64,000 nucleotides of DNA, taken from positions 62,001 through 126,000 of the forward strand of contig DABG01000018.1 in the NCBI GenBank assembly GCA_002103075.1, written 5' to 3'. This stretch comes from Candidatus Gastranaerophilales bacterium HUM_9. Lineage in GTDB: Bacteria > Cyanobacteriota > Vampirovibrionia > Gastranaerophilales > Gastranaerophilaceae. The notes below the pieces were generated by a model. It saw only the letters and a program-made list of their open reading frames with translations. It had not been told where the DNA came from and ran no database searches. Positions 9,229 to 16,904 of the stretch are shown in pieces. A program made the translations under genes and the position numbers. The stretch's first letter is position 1. Every line of letters starts with the position of its first letter.

Positions 9229-10158
9229 ATGATTAAATATGCAACACACTATCTTAAAGATAGTTTTAACCCAATAAAAGTTCCAGAGAACGTGAAATTA
9301 GAACACGGTCAAATGGTACTTGTAAGAACAGAAAAAGGGGAAGAAGCAGTTAAGGTTTCTATCGTTTGCAAAAAAGTAGCTGAAAAATGGGAGAATGCAA
9401 AACATAAACCTGAAGCATTTGAGTTTGTGAGGGTTATGTCGCAACGTGATTTGCAAACTTATGAAGATATACAAAAAGAAGAAGTTACATCATTCTTCAA
9501 ATGCAAAGCATTAATTGAGCAACACAAGTTAAACATGGTATTAACACAGTGCAGATTGACGTTTGACAGAAGAAAAATAACTTTTTATTATACAGCGCCA
9601 GAAAGGGTTGACTTTAGAGCCTTATTAAAAGATTTAACCCAAACCTTCAAACGTATCAGGATTGACTTAAGACATATTGGGGTAAGAGATGAAACCTCAA
9701 TTATGAAGGGCTGTGGCTGTTGTGGACAACCATTCTGTTGTAATACATTCAAACGTAAGTTTGAACCTATCAATGTTAAATTAGCAAGAGATCAGGGAAT
9801 GCCGATTTCACCTTGCAAGATTTCAGGTACTTGCGGCAGATTGCTTTGTTGCTTGACATATGAGTATTCAAACTATATCAACGCAGCTAAAGGTATGCCA
9901 CCTATTGGCTCGTCTGTTATGACTCCAGAGGGTTTAGGAAGGGTATGTTTCATTAAATTCTTAAGTGGAATTGTTGCTGTTAAATTAGAAGATGGCAAGG
10001 TATATGAATATCCAAAAGCTGATGTTGAAATGGTTGATGCAGATGTAAATGTTGATATTGATGTTCCTGTTAACAACTTCATTCAAGATGAAAACGTTGA
10101 TATGAAACAGTTGAAACAACTTGAGGACGATAGAAACAGCTCTACAGGAAATGTTTAA
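9229..10158 (+). CDS. PSP1-domain protein, RicT (YaaT)-like
   Basis: Matches the PSP1 C-terminal domain family, whose Bacillus member RicT works with RicA and RicF in a cysteine-rich iron-sulfur complex affecting RNA processing. Conserved core: VTSFFKCKALIEQHKLNMVL (86-105), a run near 124-151 ending RIRIDLRHIGVRDE, then KISGTCGRLLCCL (197-209). Cysteines at 162, 164, 165, 170, 171, 196, 202, 207 and 208 form two clusters. The first (GCGCCGQPFCC, 161-171) has more cysteines than the Bacillus form as I remember it. The start lies two bases after the gpsA stop. No RicA or RicF homologue is visible here. Confidence 0.85.
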   Translation: MIKYATHYLKDSFNPIKVPENVKLEHGQMVLVRTEKGEEAVKVSIVCKKVAEKWENAKHKPEAFEFVRVMSQRDLQTYEDIQKEEVTSFFKCKALIEQHKLNMVLTQCRLTFDRRKITFYYTAPERVDFRALLKDLTQTFKRIRIDLRHIGVRDETSIMKGCGCCGQPFCCNTFKRKFEPINVKLARDQGMPISPCKISGTCGRLLCCLTYEYSNYINAAKGMPPIGSSVMTPEGLGRVCFIKFLSGIVAVKLEDGKVYEYPKADVEMVDADVNVDIDVPVNNFIQDENVDMKQLKQLEDDRNSSTGNV

Positions 10159-10172
10159 GTTAAATAATTATT

Positions 10173-10217
10173 CGTCATTGCACGGCTCAAACGTAGTAAG
10201 AGCCACGGCAATCCAGA
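10173..10217. repeat. CGTCATTGC-type imperfect palindrome
   Basis: CGTCATTGCACGGCTC pairs imperfectly with GAGCCACGGCAAT across an 11-base loop. It lies just after the ricT stop and shares its outer words with the elements at 6716 and 10931. It could act as a transcript-stabilising or terminating hairpin, though no T-run follows. Confidence 0.6.
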
Positions 10218-10245
10218 AATACAAAAAATACATTATGATATTCTT

Positions 10246-10587
10246 ATGATTAAAGGAAGCGATATTAAAAAAAATTTAGGTGAAATAGTCCGAGAATTAA
10301 GACTTCAAAAAAATATTACACAAGAAAAATTGTCTGAATATTTAGAACTTCAACCTAGAAGTATTACAGCGATTGAAAATGGTAAAACATTTATTTCTTG
10401 TGAAGTTCTTGAAAAATTAGCGAACTACTTTGATGTCGACCCATCTATATTTTTCATTAAAAAGGTTAATCTTTATAACCCTAATCAACAAGAATACTAT
10501 AGCGAAATTAAACGTTTATTACGTTCTTTTAAGTCCGATAAACTTAAGAAAATTTATAATATACTTCTTGTTTTGTTAAATGAATAA
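10246..10587 (+). CDS. XRE-family HTH regulator, 113 aa
   Basis: Helix-turn-helix of the Cro/C1 type at about residues 10-65 (ELRLQKNITQEKLSEYLEL, then SITAIENGKTFISCEVLEKL). The C-terminal tail of about 35 residues, rich in lysine and leucine, may dimerise. The ATG is preceded by TATGAT six bases away and has no ribosome binding site, so the mRNA may be leaderless. A second small XRE gene follows 87 bases later. The target is unknown. The neighbourhood offers no toxin or phage gene. Confidence 0.85.
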   Translation: MIKGSDIKKNLGEIVRELRLQKNITQEKLSEYLELQPRSITAIENGKTFISCEVLEKLANYFDVDPSIFFIKKVNLYNPNQQEYYSEIKRLLRSFKSDKLKKIYNILLVLLNE

Positions 10588-10624
10588 TTTACGTATTCTA
10601 TCCTTTCTTTAAGCATAATTGTAT

Positions 10625-10657
10625 CACAAGTGGGACTTGTGGACAAGTCTAGCTTGT
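10625..10657. promoter_or_regulatory. double inverted repeat before second XRE gene
   Basis: CACAAGT (10625-10631), GGG and ACTTGTG (10635-10641) form a perfect 7-bp dyad. It is followed immediately by ACAAG (10643-10647), TCTAG and CTTGT (10653-10657). Two adjacent dyads sharing ACAAG/CTTGT half-sites just upstream of an XRE gene look like operator sites, perhaps for autoregulation. No T-run follows, which argues against a terminator. Confidence 0.5.
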
Positions 10658-10674
10658 AAAACGACAATAGTTAT

Positions 10675-10890
10675 ATGGTTTTAGATTTTAGAAAGAAATT
10701 AGGTAATCGCATAAAACAAATTCGTGAAAAGAAAGGACTTTCAAGAGAAGATGTTGCGTTTGCTTGCGAATTTTCAGGTTCTTATATGGGTATGATTGAA
10801 AGAGCTGAATACGATTTTAAAATTTCTAAACTTTATAAAATTGCTAAAGCATTAGATGTTGATATATCAGATTTGTTTATATTTGAATAA
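10675..10890 (+). CDS. small XRE-family HTH regulator, 71 aa
   Basis: A stand-alone Cro/C1 DNA-binding domain occupying nearly the whole protein: GNRIKQIREKKGLSREDVAF, then SYMGMIERAEYDFKISKL and LDVDISDLFIF. No effector or dimerisation domain is present. The pair of ACAAG/CTTGT dyads just upstream suggests that it or its upstream neighbour binds there. A minimal regulator of this kind often controls only itself and one neighbour, but the sequence does not show which. Confidence 0.85.
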   Translation: MVLDFRKKLGNRIKQIREKKGLSREDVAFACEFSGSYMGMIERAEYDFKISKLYKIAKALDVDISDLFIFE

Positions 10891-10930
10891 TTTATAGCTA
10901 TTAGTTTATGTTTGCGCCAACCGTTGATTT

Positions 10931-10985
10931 ATGGATTGCCACACTTAATACATTACAGACTGTTTAATCGTTCGCAATGACGGAT
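10931..10985. repeat. degenerate CGTCATTGC-type element
   Basis: GGATTGCCAC on the left and GTTCGCAATGACGG on the right carry the ATTGC/GCAAT words of the dispersed family in inverted orientation. It lies between the 3' ends of the XRE gene and the minus-strand polymerase gene. Confidence 0.45.
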
Positions 10986-11038
10986 TAAAATTATCATAGA
11001 CAGTAGTAAAACTCGTTTCTAAATCCCTACAAACATTT

Positions 11039-12355
11039 TTATTTTTCCAAATACAATCTATTTGATAAAATAGCAACCATTGTCCAAAAAACAATCTGTA
11101 ATTGTGGTCTGAAGAACACTGTGTCAACAAACCCGTGAACCATTGTACCCATAATCGCTATAGTAGGAATTGATACTAATATTATATTTTTCAAATTATC
11201 TGAATTTTTAATATATCGAACTGCATCTTTTAATATACTTATCAAGAATCCTAAAAACGCAATCAAAGCAAAAACACCACTTTCAACAGCTGTTTCTAGA
11301 TAAATATTATACGCACTCAAAGCGTCAAACCCTGTTTTCATATACAAACCATAAATTTCTCTAAAGTTTTGGTTACCTTGACCAATCCCTACAATCCAGT
11401 TGTCCTTAAACATTTGAATTGATGATTTATAAACATTAAATCTAAACGAATTTGAACTATCACTTCTCATCGCAAATATAGATAAAACTCTCATTCTTAA
11501 TGATGTAATAGTTAAAATTGCAGTCACACCTAATGCCATAACGGCAGAAATAAAGCTCAAATATAACTTTTTATAATTTTTCCAAAAGAATTTTAAAGAC
11601 ACTAAAGAGAAACAACCCAAAACAGTAAACAATCCCAAATATGCGCCTCTGCAACCTGTCAAGAATAAAGCTGTACAAGTAATTGCAGACAACACACCAA
11701 AGATTGCTGACAAAATATATCGTTTTTCATATAAGAAATAACCACATAACCCAATAACAGACGGAATAGTCAAAACAAAATATCCGCCCAAAAGATTTGG
11801 ATTTAATGGTTGTAATGTTCCATAAACCCTTGTCATAACTTCTTCTGGATTTAGATTAGAAACATCTTGCCAACCAGATATTTCATCAACCTTAGAAAAA
11901 CTCTGTGAAATTCCCACTAAAGATTCAACACTAACACATAATGCTATGGTTGAAAGTATCGGTAAAATATTCTTTGGATTATATTTCAAATGATGAACTA
12001 CAGATAAATAAAATGAGATATATGTAAATGTTTTCATAAATCCTTTCAAGCTCAAATGAAATAATGTTGAACCTGCAAGGCTAACAAGTGTAAGCATAAA
12101 AAATGCCAACAAAAATATCTCAAAAGTTTCGCATTTAAAATTATCTGTCTTATTAAAAATTACTCTTACAAAAGTTAATAGCACAACACCAAGTGCCAAA
12201 TAACCAATCATATCCGAACTCACAAAAGTAGATAAAACAAACAATGCTATAATAATCGCAAAAATAGCTTTATCCAAATTCTGCAAAATTACACTTTTAT
12301 CATAAACTCTACCAGTATATTGATGTACAAAATCTAGAATACTGTTTATAAACAT
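11039..12355 (-). CDS. O-antigen ligase/polymerase family membrane protein, IctB-like
   Basis: Polytopic inner-membrane protein, about 10-12 hydrophobic segments over 438 residues. It carries the Wzy-C/O-antigen ligase pattern: the TLQPLNPNLLGGYF segment, LFLTGCRGAYLGL (transmembrane helix with conserved RG), SSNSFRFNVY, WIVGIGQGNQNF, and HGFVDTVFFRPQLQ near the C terminus. These segments look closest to cyanobacterial IctB, which was once proposed as a bicarbonate transporter and is now usually treated as an O-antigen polymerase relative. It is the last gene of a minus-strand trio with the DUF4330 protein (three bases apart) and a heptose-kinase-like protein. That context favours a surface-glycan role. 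Confidence 0.85.
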   Translation of the reverse strand: MFINSILDFVHQYTGRVYDKSVILQNLDKAIFAIIIALFVLSTFVSSDMIGYLALGVVLLTFVRVIFNKTDNFKCETFEIFLLAFFMLTLVSLAGSTLFHLSLKGFMKTFTYISFYLSVVHHLKYNPKNILPILSTIALCVSVESLVGISQSFSKVDEISGWQDVSNLNPEEVMTRVYGTLQPLNPNLLGGYFVLTIPSVIGLCGYFLYEKRYILSAIFGVLSAITCTALFLTGCRGAYLGLFTVLGCFSLVSLKFFWKNYKKLYLSFISAVMALGVTAILTITSLRMRVLSIFAMRSDSSNSFRFNVYKSSIQMFKDNWIVGIGQGNQNFREIYGLYMKTGFDALSAYNIYLETAVESGVFALIAFLGFLISILKDAVRYIKNSDNLKNIILVSIPTIAIMGTMVHGFVDTVFFRPQLQIVFWTMVAILSNRLYLEK

Positions 12356-12358
12356 AGC

Positions 12359-12853
12359 CTATTCTTCACCTTCAATACTCACATCTGATACAGAACCTGT
12401 AAACTTATATAATTTACCTTCTAAAGTAATAGGCAATCCCATTTTAATTTTGTTACCACCAACAACAGCACCGTCTTTTGTGATTTGAGCTTTGTCTTTT
12501 ACTCTAACAATGATGTCATACATATCAAACTGACCTTCATCTAAAACAGAGATATAACCTTTTGGTGATTTTGAAGGTAACATAATATGTTTAGGAACGA
12601 ATTTTACTCCAACAACATCTAAATCAGAATAAGGAACATTTCTGATACTGATAAAAGTCTTGTCACCAACCTTAATTGGACATTCTGTTGTTGAAAGTGA
12701 AACACTTCTAAGTAATACATCAAACTCAATGTTTGAAGTAGTTTCAATCTGTTTTGATGCAGTTGAACGCATATTTTTTGCAGTAATTACACCTACAAAT
12801 AACACCAATAACAAACCAATAACAATAATTATATCAACTATTCTTTTATTCAT
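12359..12853 (-). CDS. DUF4330-like membrane-anchored protein
   Basis: One N-terminal transmembrane helix (IVDIIIVIGLLLVLFVGVI) followed by an extracytoplasmic domain of about 130 residues with beta-rich composition. The end reads GGNKIKMGLPITLEGKLYKF, as in the cyanobacterial DUF4330 family. I chose the ATG at 12853 because GGAG stands nine bases upstream. A TTG start at 12868 is possible but less likely. It overlaps the end of the upstream kinase gene by eight bases and precedes the polymerase gene by three, so the three are probably one operon. Function unknown. Confidence 0.75.
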   Translation of the reverse strand: MNKRIVDIIIVIGLLLVLFVGVITAKNMRSTASKQIETTSNIEFDVLLRSVSLSTTECPIKVGDKTFISIRNVPYSDLDVVGVKFVPKHIMLPSKSPKGYISVLDEGQFDMYDIIVRVKDKAQITKDGAVVGGNKIKMGLPITLEGKLYKFTGSVSDVSIEGEE

Positions 12854-13895
12854 AACAATATTCTCCAATTTCAGTATTATTTAATAACTTTGTATTATTT
12901 TCGATAAAATCAACCAATTCATCAATTGTTGTGGTTGCACAACCAAATTGTTTAATAACAATTCCAGCAGCGATGTTACCAATGATTGCAGCATAAACAG
13001 GCTCTACTCCACTTGCAATAGCTAGTGAATAAAGAGCTGTAACTGTATCTCCTGCACCCGTCACATCAAACACTTTTGACTTATTAAATACAGGCACTCT
13101 TAACATTTTACCGTTTTTATTAACTAATGCCATACCCTCATCACCACAAGTGATAAGTACATATTCGCAATCTGTGTCAGCGATAAGTTTATTACCAGCT
13201 TTGTGCATATCTTCATTTGATTTGATATAGAACCCAACATGTTTTTGAGTATCAGGAAGGTTTGGTGTCATAGAAGTACAACCACGATATCTTTGTAAAT
13301 CTTTTTGACCATCAACTATAACAGGTTTTCCATAATCTTTTGCCAATCTTATAGTTTCAGAGATAACCTTATCTGTCAAAGTTCCAATATGATAATCCGA
13401 CAAAATAATTACATCGTGTTCAGGAACAGCTATTTTTAACTGTTCGACAATCTTATCTTCTGTTTCAGTTGAAATCGGAGTTGAATCTTGTCTATCAATT
13501 CTTACTATTTGTTGAGTAATTGATTGAGAACAAGCACCAGAAATTCTAGTTTTTGTAACAGTTTTTCTAGTTTCATCAACCACCAAATATTCATCATTTA
13601 CTTTTGCATCAAAAAATGCTTTTCTCAAATCGTTTGCTTGGTAATCATTACCGATAACCCCAAGCACACTAACTTTTCCGTTGTTTATTGTTGAAGAGTT
13701 GTGAGCAGCGTTTGAAGCAGCGCCTAGAATTAGGTTTGTATGAGTATGTCTAAGGATAAGCACAGGAGCTTCTCTAGAAATTCTTTCTGTATCACCATAA
13801 ACCATTTCATCAAGTGCTAAATCGCCAACCACTAAAACCCTTGTATCAGCAAGTGATTTTGTATAATTCAACAATTTTTCTATATCTATTTTCAT
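12846..13895 (-). CDS. PfkB-family kinase, heptose 7-phosphate kinase (HldE N-domain) type
   Basis: Ribokinase-fold sugar kinase resembling the kinase half of HldE/RfaE, which phosphorylates heptose 7-phosphate on the way to ADP-heptose for lipopolysaccharide. Visible: VLVVGDLALDEMVYG near the N terminus, ISREAPVLIL (typical of RfaE), GGAASNAAHN-like segment (here LGAASNAAHN), VLGVIGND, and the PfkB signature DVTGAGDTVTA with catalytic aspartate. There is no C-terminal adenylyltransferase half, so it is a stand-alone kinase of 349 residues. The ATG at 13895 has GGGAG six bases upstream. An upstream TTG at 13931 is rejected. Confidence 0.85.
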   Translation of the reverse strand: MKIDIEKLLNYTKSLADTRVLVVGDLALDEMVYGDTERISREAPVLILRHTHTNLILGAASNAAHNSSTINNGKVSVLGVIGNDYQANDLRKAFFDAKVNDEYLVVDETRKTVTKTRISGACSQSITQQIVRIDRQDSTPISTETEDKIVEQLKIAVPEHDVIILSDYHIGTLTDKVISETIRLAKDYGKPVIVDGQKDLQRYRGCTSMTPNLPDTQKHVGFYIKSNEDMHKAGNKLIADTDCEYVLITCGDEGMALVNKNGKMLRVPVFNKSKVFDVTGAGDTVTALYSLAIASGVEPVYAAIIGNIAAGIVIKQFGCATTTIDELVDFIENNTKLLNNTEIGEYCYE

Positions 13896-14040
13896 CTTCT
13901 CTCCCAAATTATATACGTTATTATAAACCAAAAATTAAAACCTGTCACTTATAATATGAGAAGATTTATCTGCCATTTTTTTGAGTTGAAGAATATAGTT
14001 ATTAATAGGAATTACTAAGTTAATAAAAACCTCGTCATTT

Positions 14041-14058
14041 TGTTACTATTTCGTAACA
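14041..14058. promoter_or_regulatory. inverted repeat upstream of HD-GYP gene
   Basis: TGTTAC (14041-14046), six bases, GTAACA (14053-14058). A similar palindrome, TTAACATTTGTTAA (25245-25258), stands upstream of the gene at 25320. Both genes then share AATACTTATA closer to the start. Possibly related regulator sites, on sequence similarity only. Confidence 0.35.
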
Positions 14059-14133
14059 TTTAAAGAAAAAATGTTGAAATTCATGCAATCCACATTAAAA
14101 AAAATACTTATATAGTATATAGGTTAGTGTACG

Positions 14134-14913
14134 ATGAATTTTAGTGTGTTAAATAATACCCCAATATCACGTGTGTTTGCTGTTAATTTGCCACAAATTA
14201 ACAGAGGCGCTATCTCTCGTCCTCAAAATGACAGAATCAATGTCAATGGGGAATTAAATAGACTGCTTAATACACAAGTTATCACAGATTCTATCACATC
14301 AAACCCAGTAATCACGAAGATTTTAGCAGAGAAGAACTTAAAACCTATTGTTAATGTTGAGAACTTTAAACAACACGTTTACAACCACTCAATCGACACA
14401 AGAAATAAAGCTATTGGGATTTATAATTATTTACCCGTTGATTTGAAGGCAGAAGCGAATATCAAACATATCCAACAAGGTGCTATGTTGCACGACATTG
14501 GCAAAGTACTTATCCCTGAAAAAATCTTAAATAAAAATACTCGATTAACACCTGAAGAAAACGAAATTATGCATTTGCATTCAAGATTAAGCGAAGAAAT
14601 TTTATCTACGCAAAACATTGAGCCAGAAGTATTGAATATCGTAAAATACCACCACCAGAACAAGCAAGGTACAGGTTATCCTGCGATGAAGAACGCATCA
14701 AGAGGATATGATATCAATACAGAAATTGTTTCTTTGGCTGATAAATATTCTGCATTGACAGAAAAAAGAGCATACAAGCCAGAAATGTCACAAGAAAAAG
14801 CATTAAGTATATTAAAAACACAAGTGGAAGAAGGACACGTAAACCCACGAGTTTATAACGCATTAGTTGGGTATGTAAATAGCTTGAACACCAAAACTCC
14901 AGCTGTTGCGTAA
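14134..14913 (+). CDS. HD-GYP domain protein
   Basis: HD-GYP domains usually hydrolyse cyclic di-GMP. The domain covers about residues 80-255: H85 in HVYNHS, the HD pair in MLHDIGK (118-124), HLHSRLSEEIL (148-158), HHQNKQGTGYP (173-183) with an intact GYP, and ADKYSALTEKRAYK (202-215). The first 75 residues are polar and have no receiver, GAF or membrane segment, so input is not evident. Canonical proteins usually have a DG(S/K)GYP loop; here it is QGTGYP. It stands alone between divergent and convergent minus-strand genes. Confidence 0.85.
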   Translation: MNFSVLNNTPISRVFAVNLPQINRGAISRPQNDRINVNGELNRLLNTQVITDSITSNPVITKILAEKNLKPIVNVENFKQHVYNHSIDTRNKAIGIYNYLPVDLKAEANIKHIQQGAMLHDIGKVLIPEKILNKNTRLTPEENEIMHLHSRLSEEILSTQNIEPEVLNIVKYHHQNKQGTGYPAMKNASRGYDINTEIVSLADKYSALTEKRAYKPEMSQEKALSILKTQVEEGHVNPRVYNALVGYVNSLNTKTPAVA

Positions 14914-14921
14914 GAGAATGT

Positions 14922-15359
14922 TTACACATTAATATTATTATGTGCGATACCAAGTAACAACCTAAAAGTCATTTTTTCTTCTTCTGTCATACCTTCTTGA
15001 AGTTGATTATCCGTAGCCTCAAATACCAAATCCATCTGTTCAACCAAAGCTCTTGCTTTTGAGGTCAATATAAGTTCTTTTCGTCTTGCATCTTTTGAAG
15101 ATTGTGAACGCTCAATAAACCCGTTTTTTTCCAATCCGTGCATCAAACTTGTTACAGATGAGCCCTTTAAATTCAAAAAAGTTTCTAAATCTTTTCTTTT
15201 TATATTTCGTTGTTTTCTAATATTTTTATCAATATACATCAAAATACGTGCCTGCTGGTTCGTCAATCCAAACATAGTTAAGCACCTATTCTGCATATTA
15301 GCCATTAAATGCGCAATATTTCTAATATAATAACTACAAGATGTTGTTTCGTCTTTCAT
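14922..15359 (-). CDS. MarR-family regulator (first of two)
   Basis: Winged helix-turn-helix regulator of 145 residues: FGLTNQQARILMYI (alpha-2/3), LKGSSVTSLMHGLEKNGFIE (recognition helix) and SQSSKDARRKELILTSKA (wing). The start at 15359 is chosen over an upstream TTG at 15395 because -35 TTGACC and -10 TAGAAT would lie inside the longer version. The -10 box ends seven bases before this ATG, so the mRNA is probably leaderless. It is divergent from the sugar permease gene, which is a candidate target. Confidence 0.85.
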   Translation of the reverse strand: MKDETTSCSYYIRNIAHLMANMQNRCLTMFGLTNQQARILMYIDKNIRKQRNIKRKDLETFLNLKGSSVTSLMHGLEKNGFIERSQSSKDARRKELILTSKARALVEQMDLVFEATDNQLQEGMTEEEKMTFRLLLGIAHNNINV

Positions 15360-15366
15360 ACCCTTT

Positions 15367-15395
15367 ATTCTATAAGTTTTCAAAACTTTGGTCAA
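15367..15395 (-). promoter_or_regulatory. marR promoter, leaderless arrangement
   Basis: On the minus strand TTGACC (15395-15390), a 17-base spacer and TAGAAT (15372-15367). The ATG begins seven bases later at 15359. Good match in both boxes and spacing. Transcription would start at or next to the A of the ATG. Confidence 0.6.
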
Positions 15396-15500
15396 TTTTG
15401 TTATATTTGGTTAAATTTTTCACCCATAAACTACTCCACATCTCTACAATTTTTCTCAAGACTTCTTCTATCAATTCAAAATTTATGCTATTATAATCGT

Positions 15501-16346
15501 ATGTTAAAAAAGCTGTATTCTAAATTCACAATCCATTTAGTGTTGATACTCGTATCATTGTTATCAATATTTCCATTCATCTGGTTATTGTCAACCTCAC
15601 TAAAAGGTGTGAACGAGAACATCTTTGCCTATCCACCAACAATAATCCCACAAGATTTCACGTGGCAGAACTACATCGGTGTATGGCATCAAGTTGATTT
15701 TATCGGCTATTTTATAAACAGTATGGTGGTTGCAGGATTTACTGTATTACTAAACCTAATCCTGTCAGCACTCGCAGCTTATCCACTTGCAAGAATGGAA
15801 TTTAAAGGTAAAAAAATAGTATTTTTCTCTATACTTGCGACAATTATGATACCGTTTCAATCAATTATGTTACCTGTCTATCTAATCACTATCAAACTAA
15901 ATCTAATAGATAGCGTAAACAATTTTATGGGATATCTTGGTTTAATTTTGCCGTTTGCAGTAAACGCATTTGGAATATTTTTAATGCGACAAGCATTCCT
16001 AAAAATTCCTAGAGAACTTGAAGAAGCTGCTATCATTGACGGTTGTAACGTATTTCAAATGTTTATGAGAGTCTGCGTTCCAATGATTAGACCATCACTT
16101 GCAGTACTAGCGATATTCACCTTTATCGGTTCTTGGGGCGAATTTTTATGGCCAAGTATTGTTTTAACAAAAGACAGTATGTACACCTTACCTGTTGGGA
16201 TAAACAATCTACAAGGTATGTTTTCTTCTAACTGGAGATTCATAGCAGCAGGTTCAATCCTTGCAACTATACCTATTGTCATCTTCTTCCTTGCTATGCA
16301 AAGATATTTTATCTCTGGCGAAAATGACGGAGCAGTAAAAGGTTAA
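15501..16346 (+). CDS. carbohydrate ABC transporter permease, MalG type
   Basis: Inner-membrane permease of the CUT1 family with six predicted helices in 281 residues. The cytoplasmic EAA loop, LEEAAIIDGCNVFQMF followed by PMIRPS, contacts the ATPase. N terminus: LVSLLSIFPFIWLLSTSLKG, typical of MalG/LacG/UgpE. The start at 15501 gives the family length. The frame is open further upstream to 15309 but that stretch lies across the divergent marR and its promoter. TATAAT (15492-15497) stands three bases before the ATG and no ribosome binding site is seen. No binding protein, partner permease or ATPase gene is adjacent, so its partners must be encoded elsewhere. Confidence 0.88.
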   Translation: MLKKLYSKFTIHLVLILVSLLSIFPFIWLLSTSLKGVNENIFAYPPTIIPQDFTWQNYIGVWHQVDFIGYFINSMVVAGFTVLLNLILSALAAYPLARMEFKGKKIVFFSILATIMIPFQSIMLPVYLITIKLNLIDSVNNFMGYLGLILPFAVNAFGIFLMRQAFLKIPRELEEAAIIDGCNVFQMFMRVCVPMIRPSLAVLAIFTFIGSWGEFLWPSIVLTKDSMYTLPVGINNLQGMFSSNWRFIAAGSILATIPIVIFFLAMQRYFISGENDGAVKG

Positions 16347-16356
16347 TATTTTTCAC

Positions 16357-16385
16357 TTGACGGGAAAGAAATTGAGTTATAAAAT
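16357..16385 (+). promoter_or_regulatory. folK promoter, leaderless arrangement
   Basis: TTGACG (16357-16362), a 17-base spacer, TAAAAT (16380-16385), then six bases to the ATG at 16392. Transcription is predicted to start at or beside the ATG. No Shine-Dalgarno fits between. Confidence 0.6.
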
Positions 16386-16391
16386 TATCTT

Positions 16392-16904
16392 ATGGCTTTA
16401 GTATATTTAGGTTTAGGTTCAAATTTAGGTGACAGAGTTGGCTACATTCAGCAAGCCACAAGTCTTTTAGGTGGTGACGAAAATATAAAATTAGTCAGCA
16501 CTTCATCTTTTTATGAAACAGAACCTTGGCACTTTAATTCACAGAATTGGTTTGTGAACGCAGTTGTTGCAATCTCAACACCTTTATATCCTTATCAATT
16601 ACTAAAAGTTTGTCAACGTATTGAAAACCAGCTAGGTAGAAAACGCAATTCATCAGAATACGAAGATAGAACCATTGATATTGATATCTTATTCTATGAT
16701 AACAAAGTTGTTGATGAAGAAATTGACGGTAAAAAACTAATAATTCCACACCCTAGAATACATCAAAGAGCATTTATGTTAGTACCAATGCTTGAAATTG
16801 CACCTGCATTTATACACCCTGTTTTAAAGAAAACTATAACAGATATCTATGACGATATTGATGATCCTGAAACGGTTTGTTTGTATGGTACAAGATTCAT
16901 CTAA
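16392..16904 (+). CDS. folK: 2-amino-4-hydroxy-6-hydroxymethyldihydropteridine pyrophosphokinase
   Basis: Transfers pyrophosphate from ATP to hydroxymethyl-dihydropterin in folate synthesis. Family marks: YLGLGSNLGDR (5-15), SSFYETEPWHF (39-49), NQLGRKRN (80-87) and DRTIDIDILFYD (92-103), the latter holding the two metal-binding aspartates. Length 170 is normal. It overlaps the following flavoprotein gene by 20 bases. No folP or folB lies next to it. Confidence 0.95.
   Translation: MALVYLGLGSNLGDRVGYIQQATSLLGGDENIKLVSTSSFYETEPWHFNSQNWFVNAVVAISTPLYPYQLLKVCQRIENQLGRKRNSSEYEDRTIDIDILFYDNKVVDEEIDGKKLIIPHPRIHQRAFMLVPMLEIAPAFIHPVLKKTITDIYDDIDDPETVCLYGTRFI

Noticed and set aside
10246..10890. Toxin-antitoxin or prophage module around the two XRE genes
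   Set aside because: No toxin, integrase or phage structural gene is adjacent. Both proteins are plain HTH regulators between housekeeping genes.
15309..15500. N-terminal extension of the permease by 64 residues
   Set aside because: It runs through the divergent marR coding region and promoter. The family length and MalG-like N terminus fit a start at 15501.
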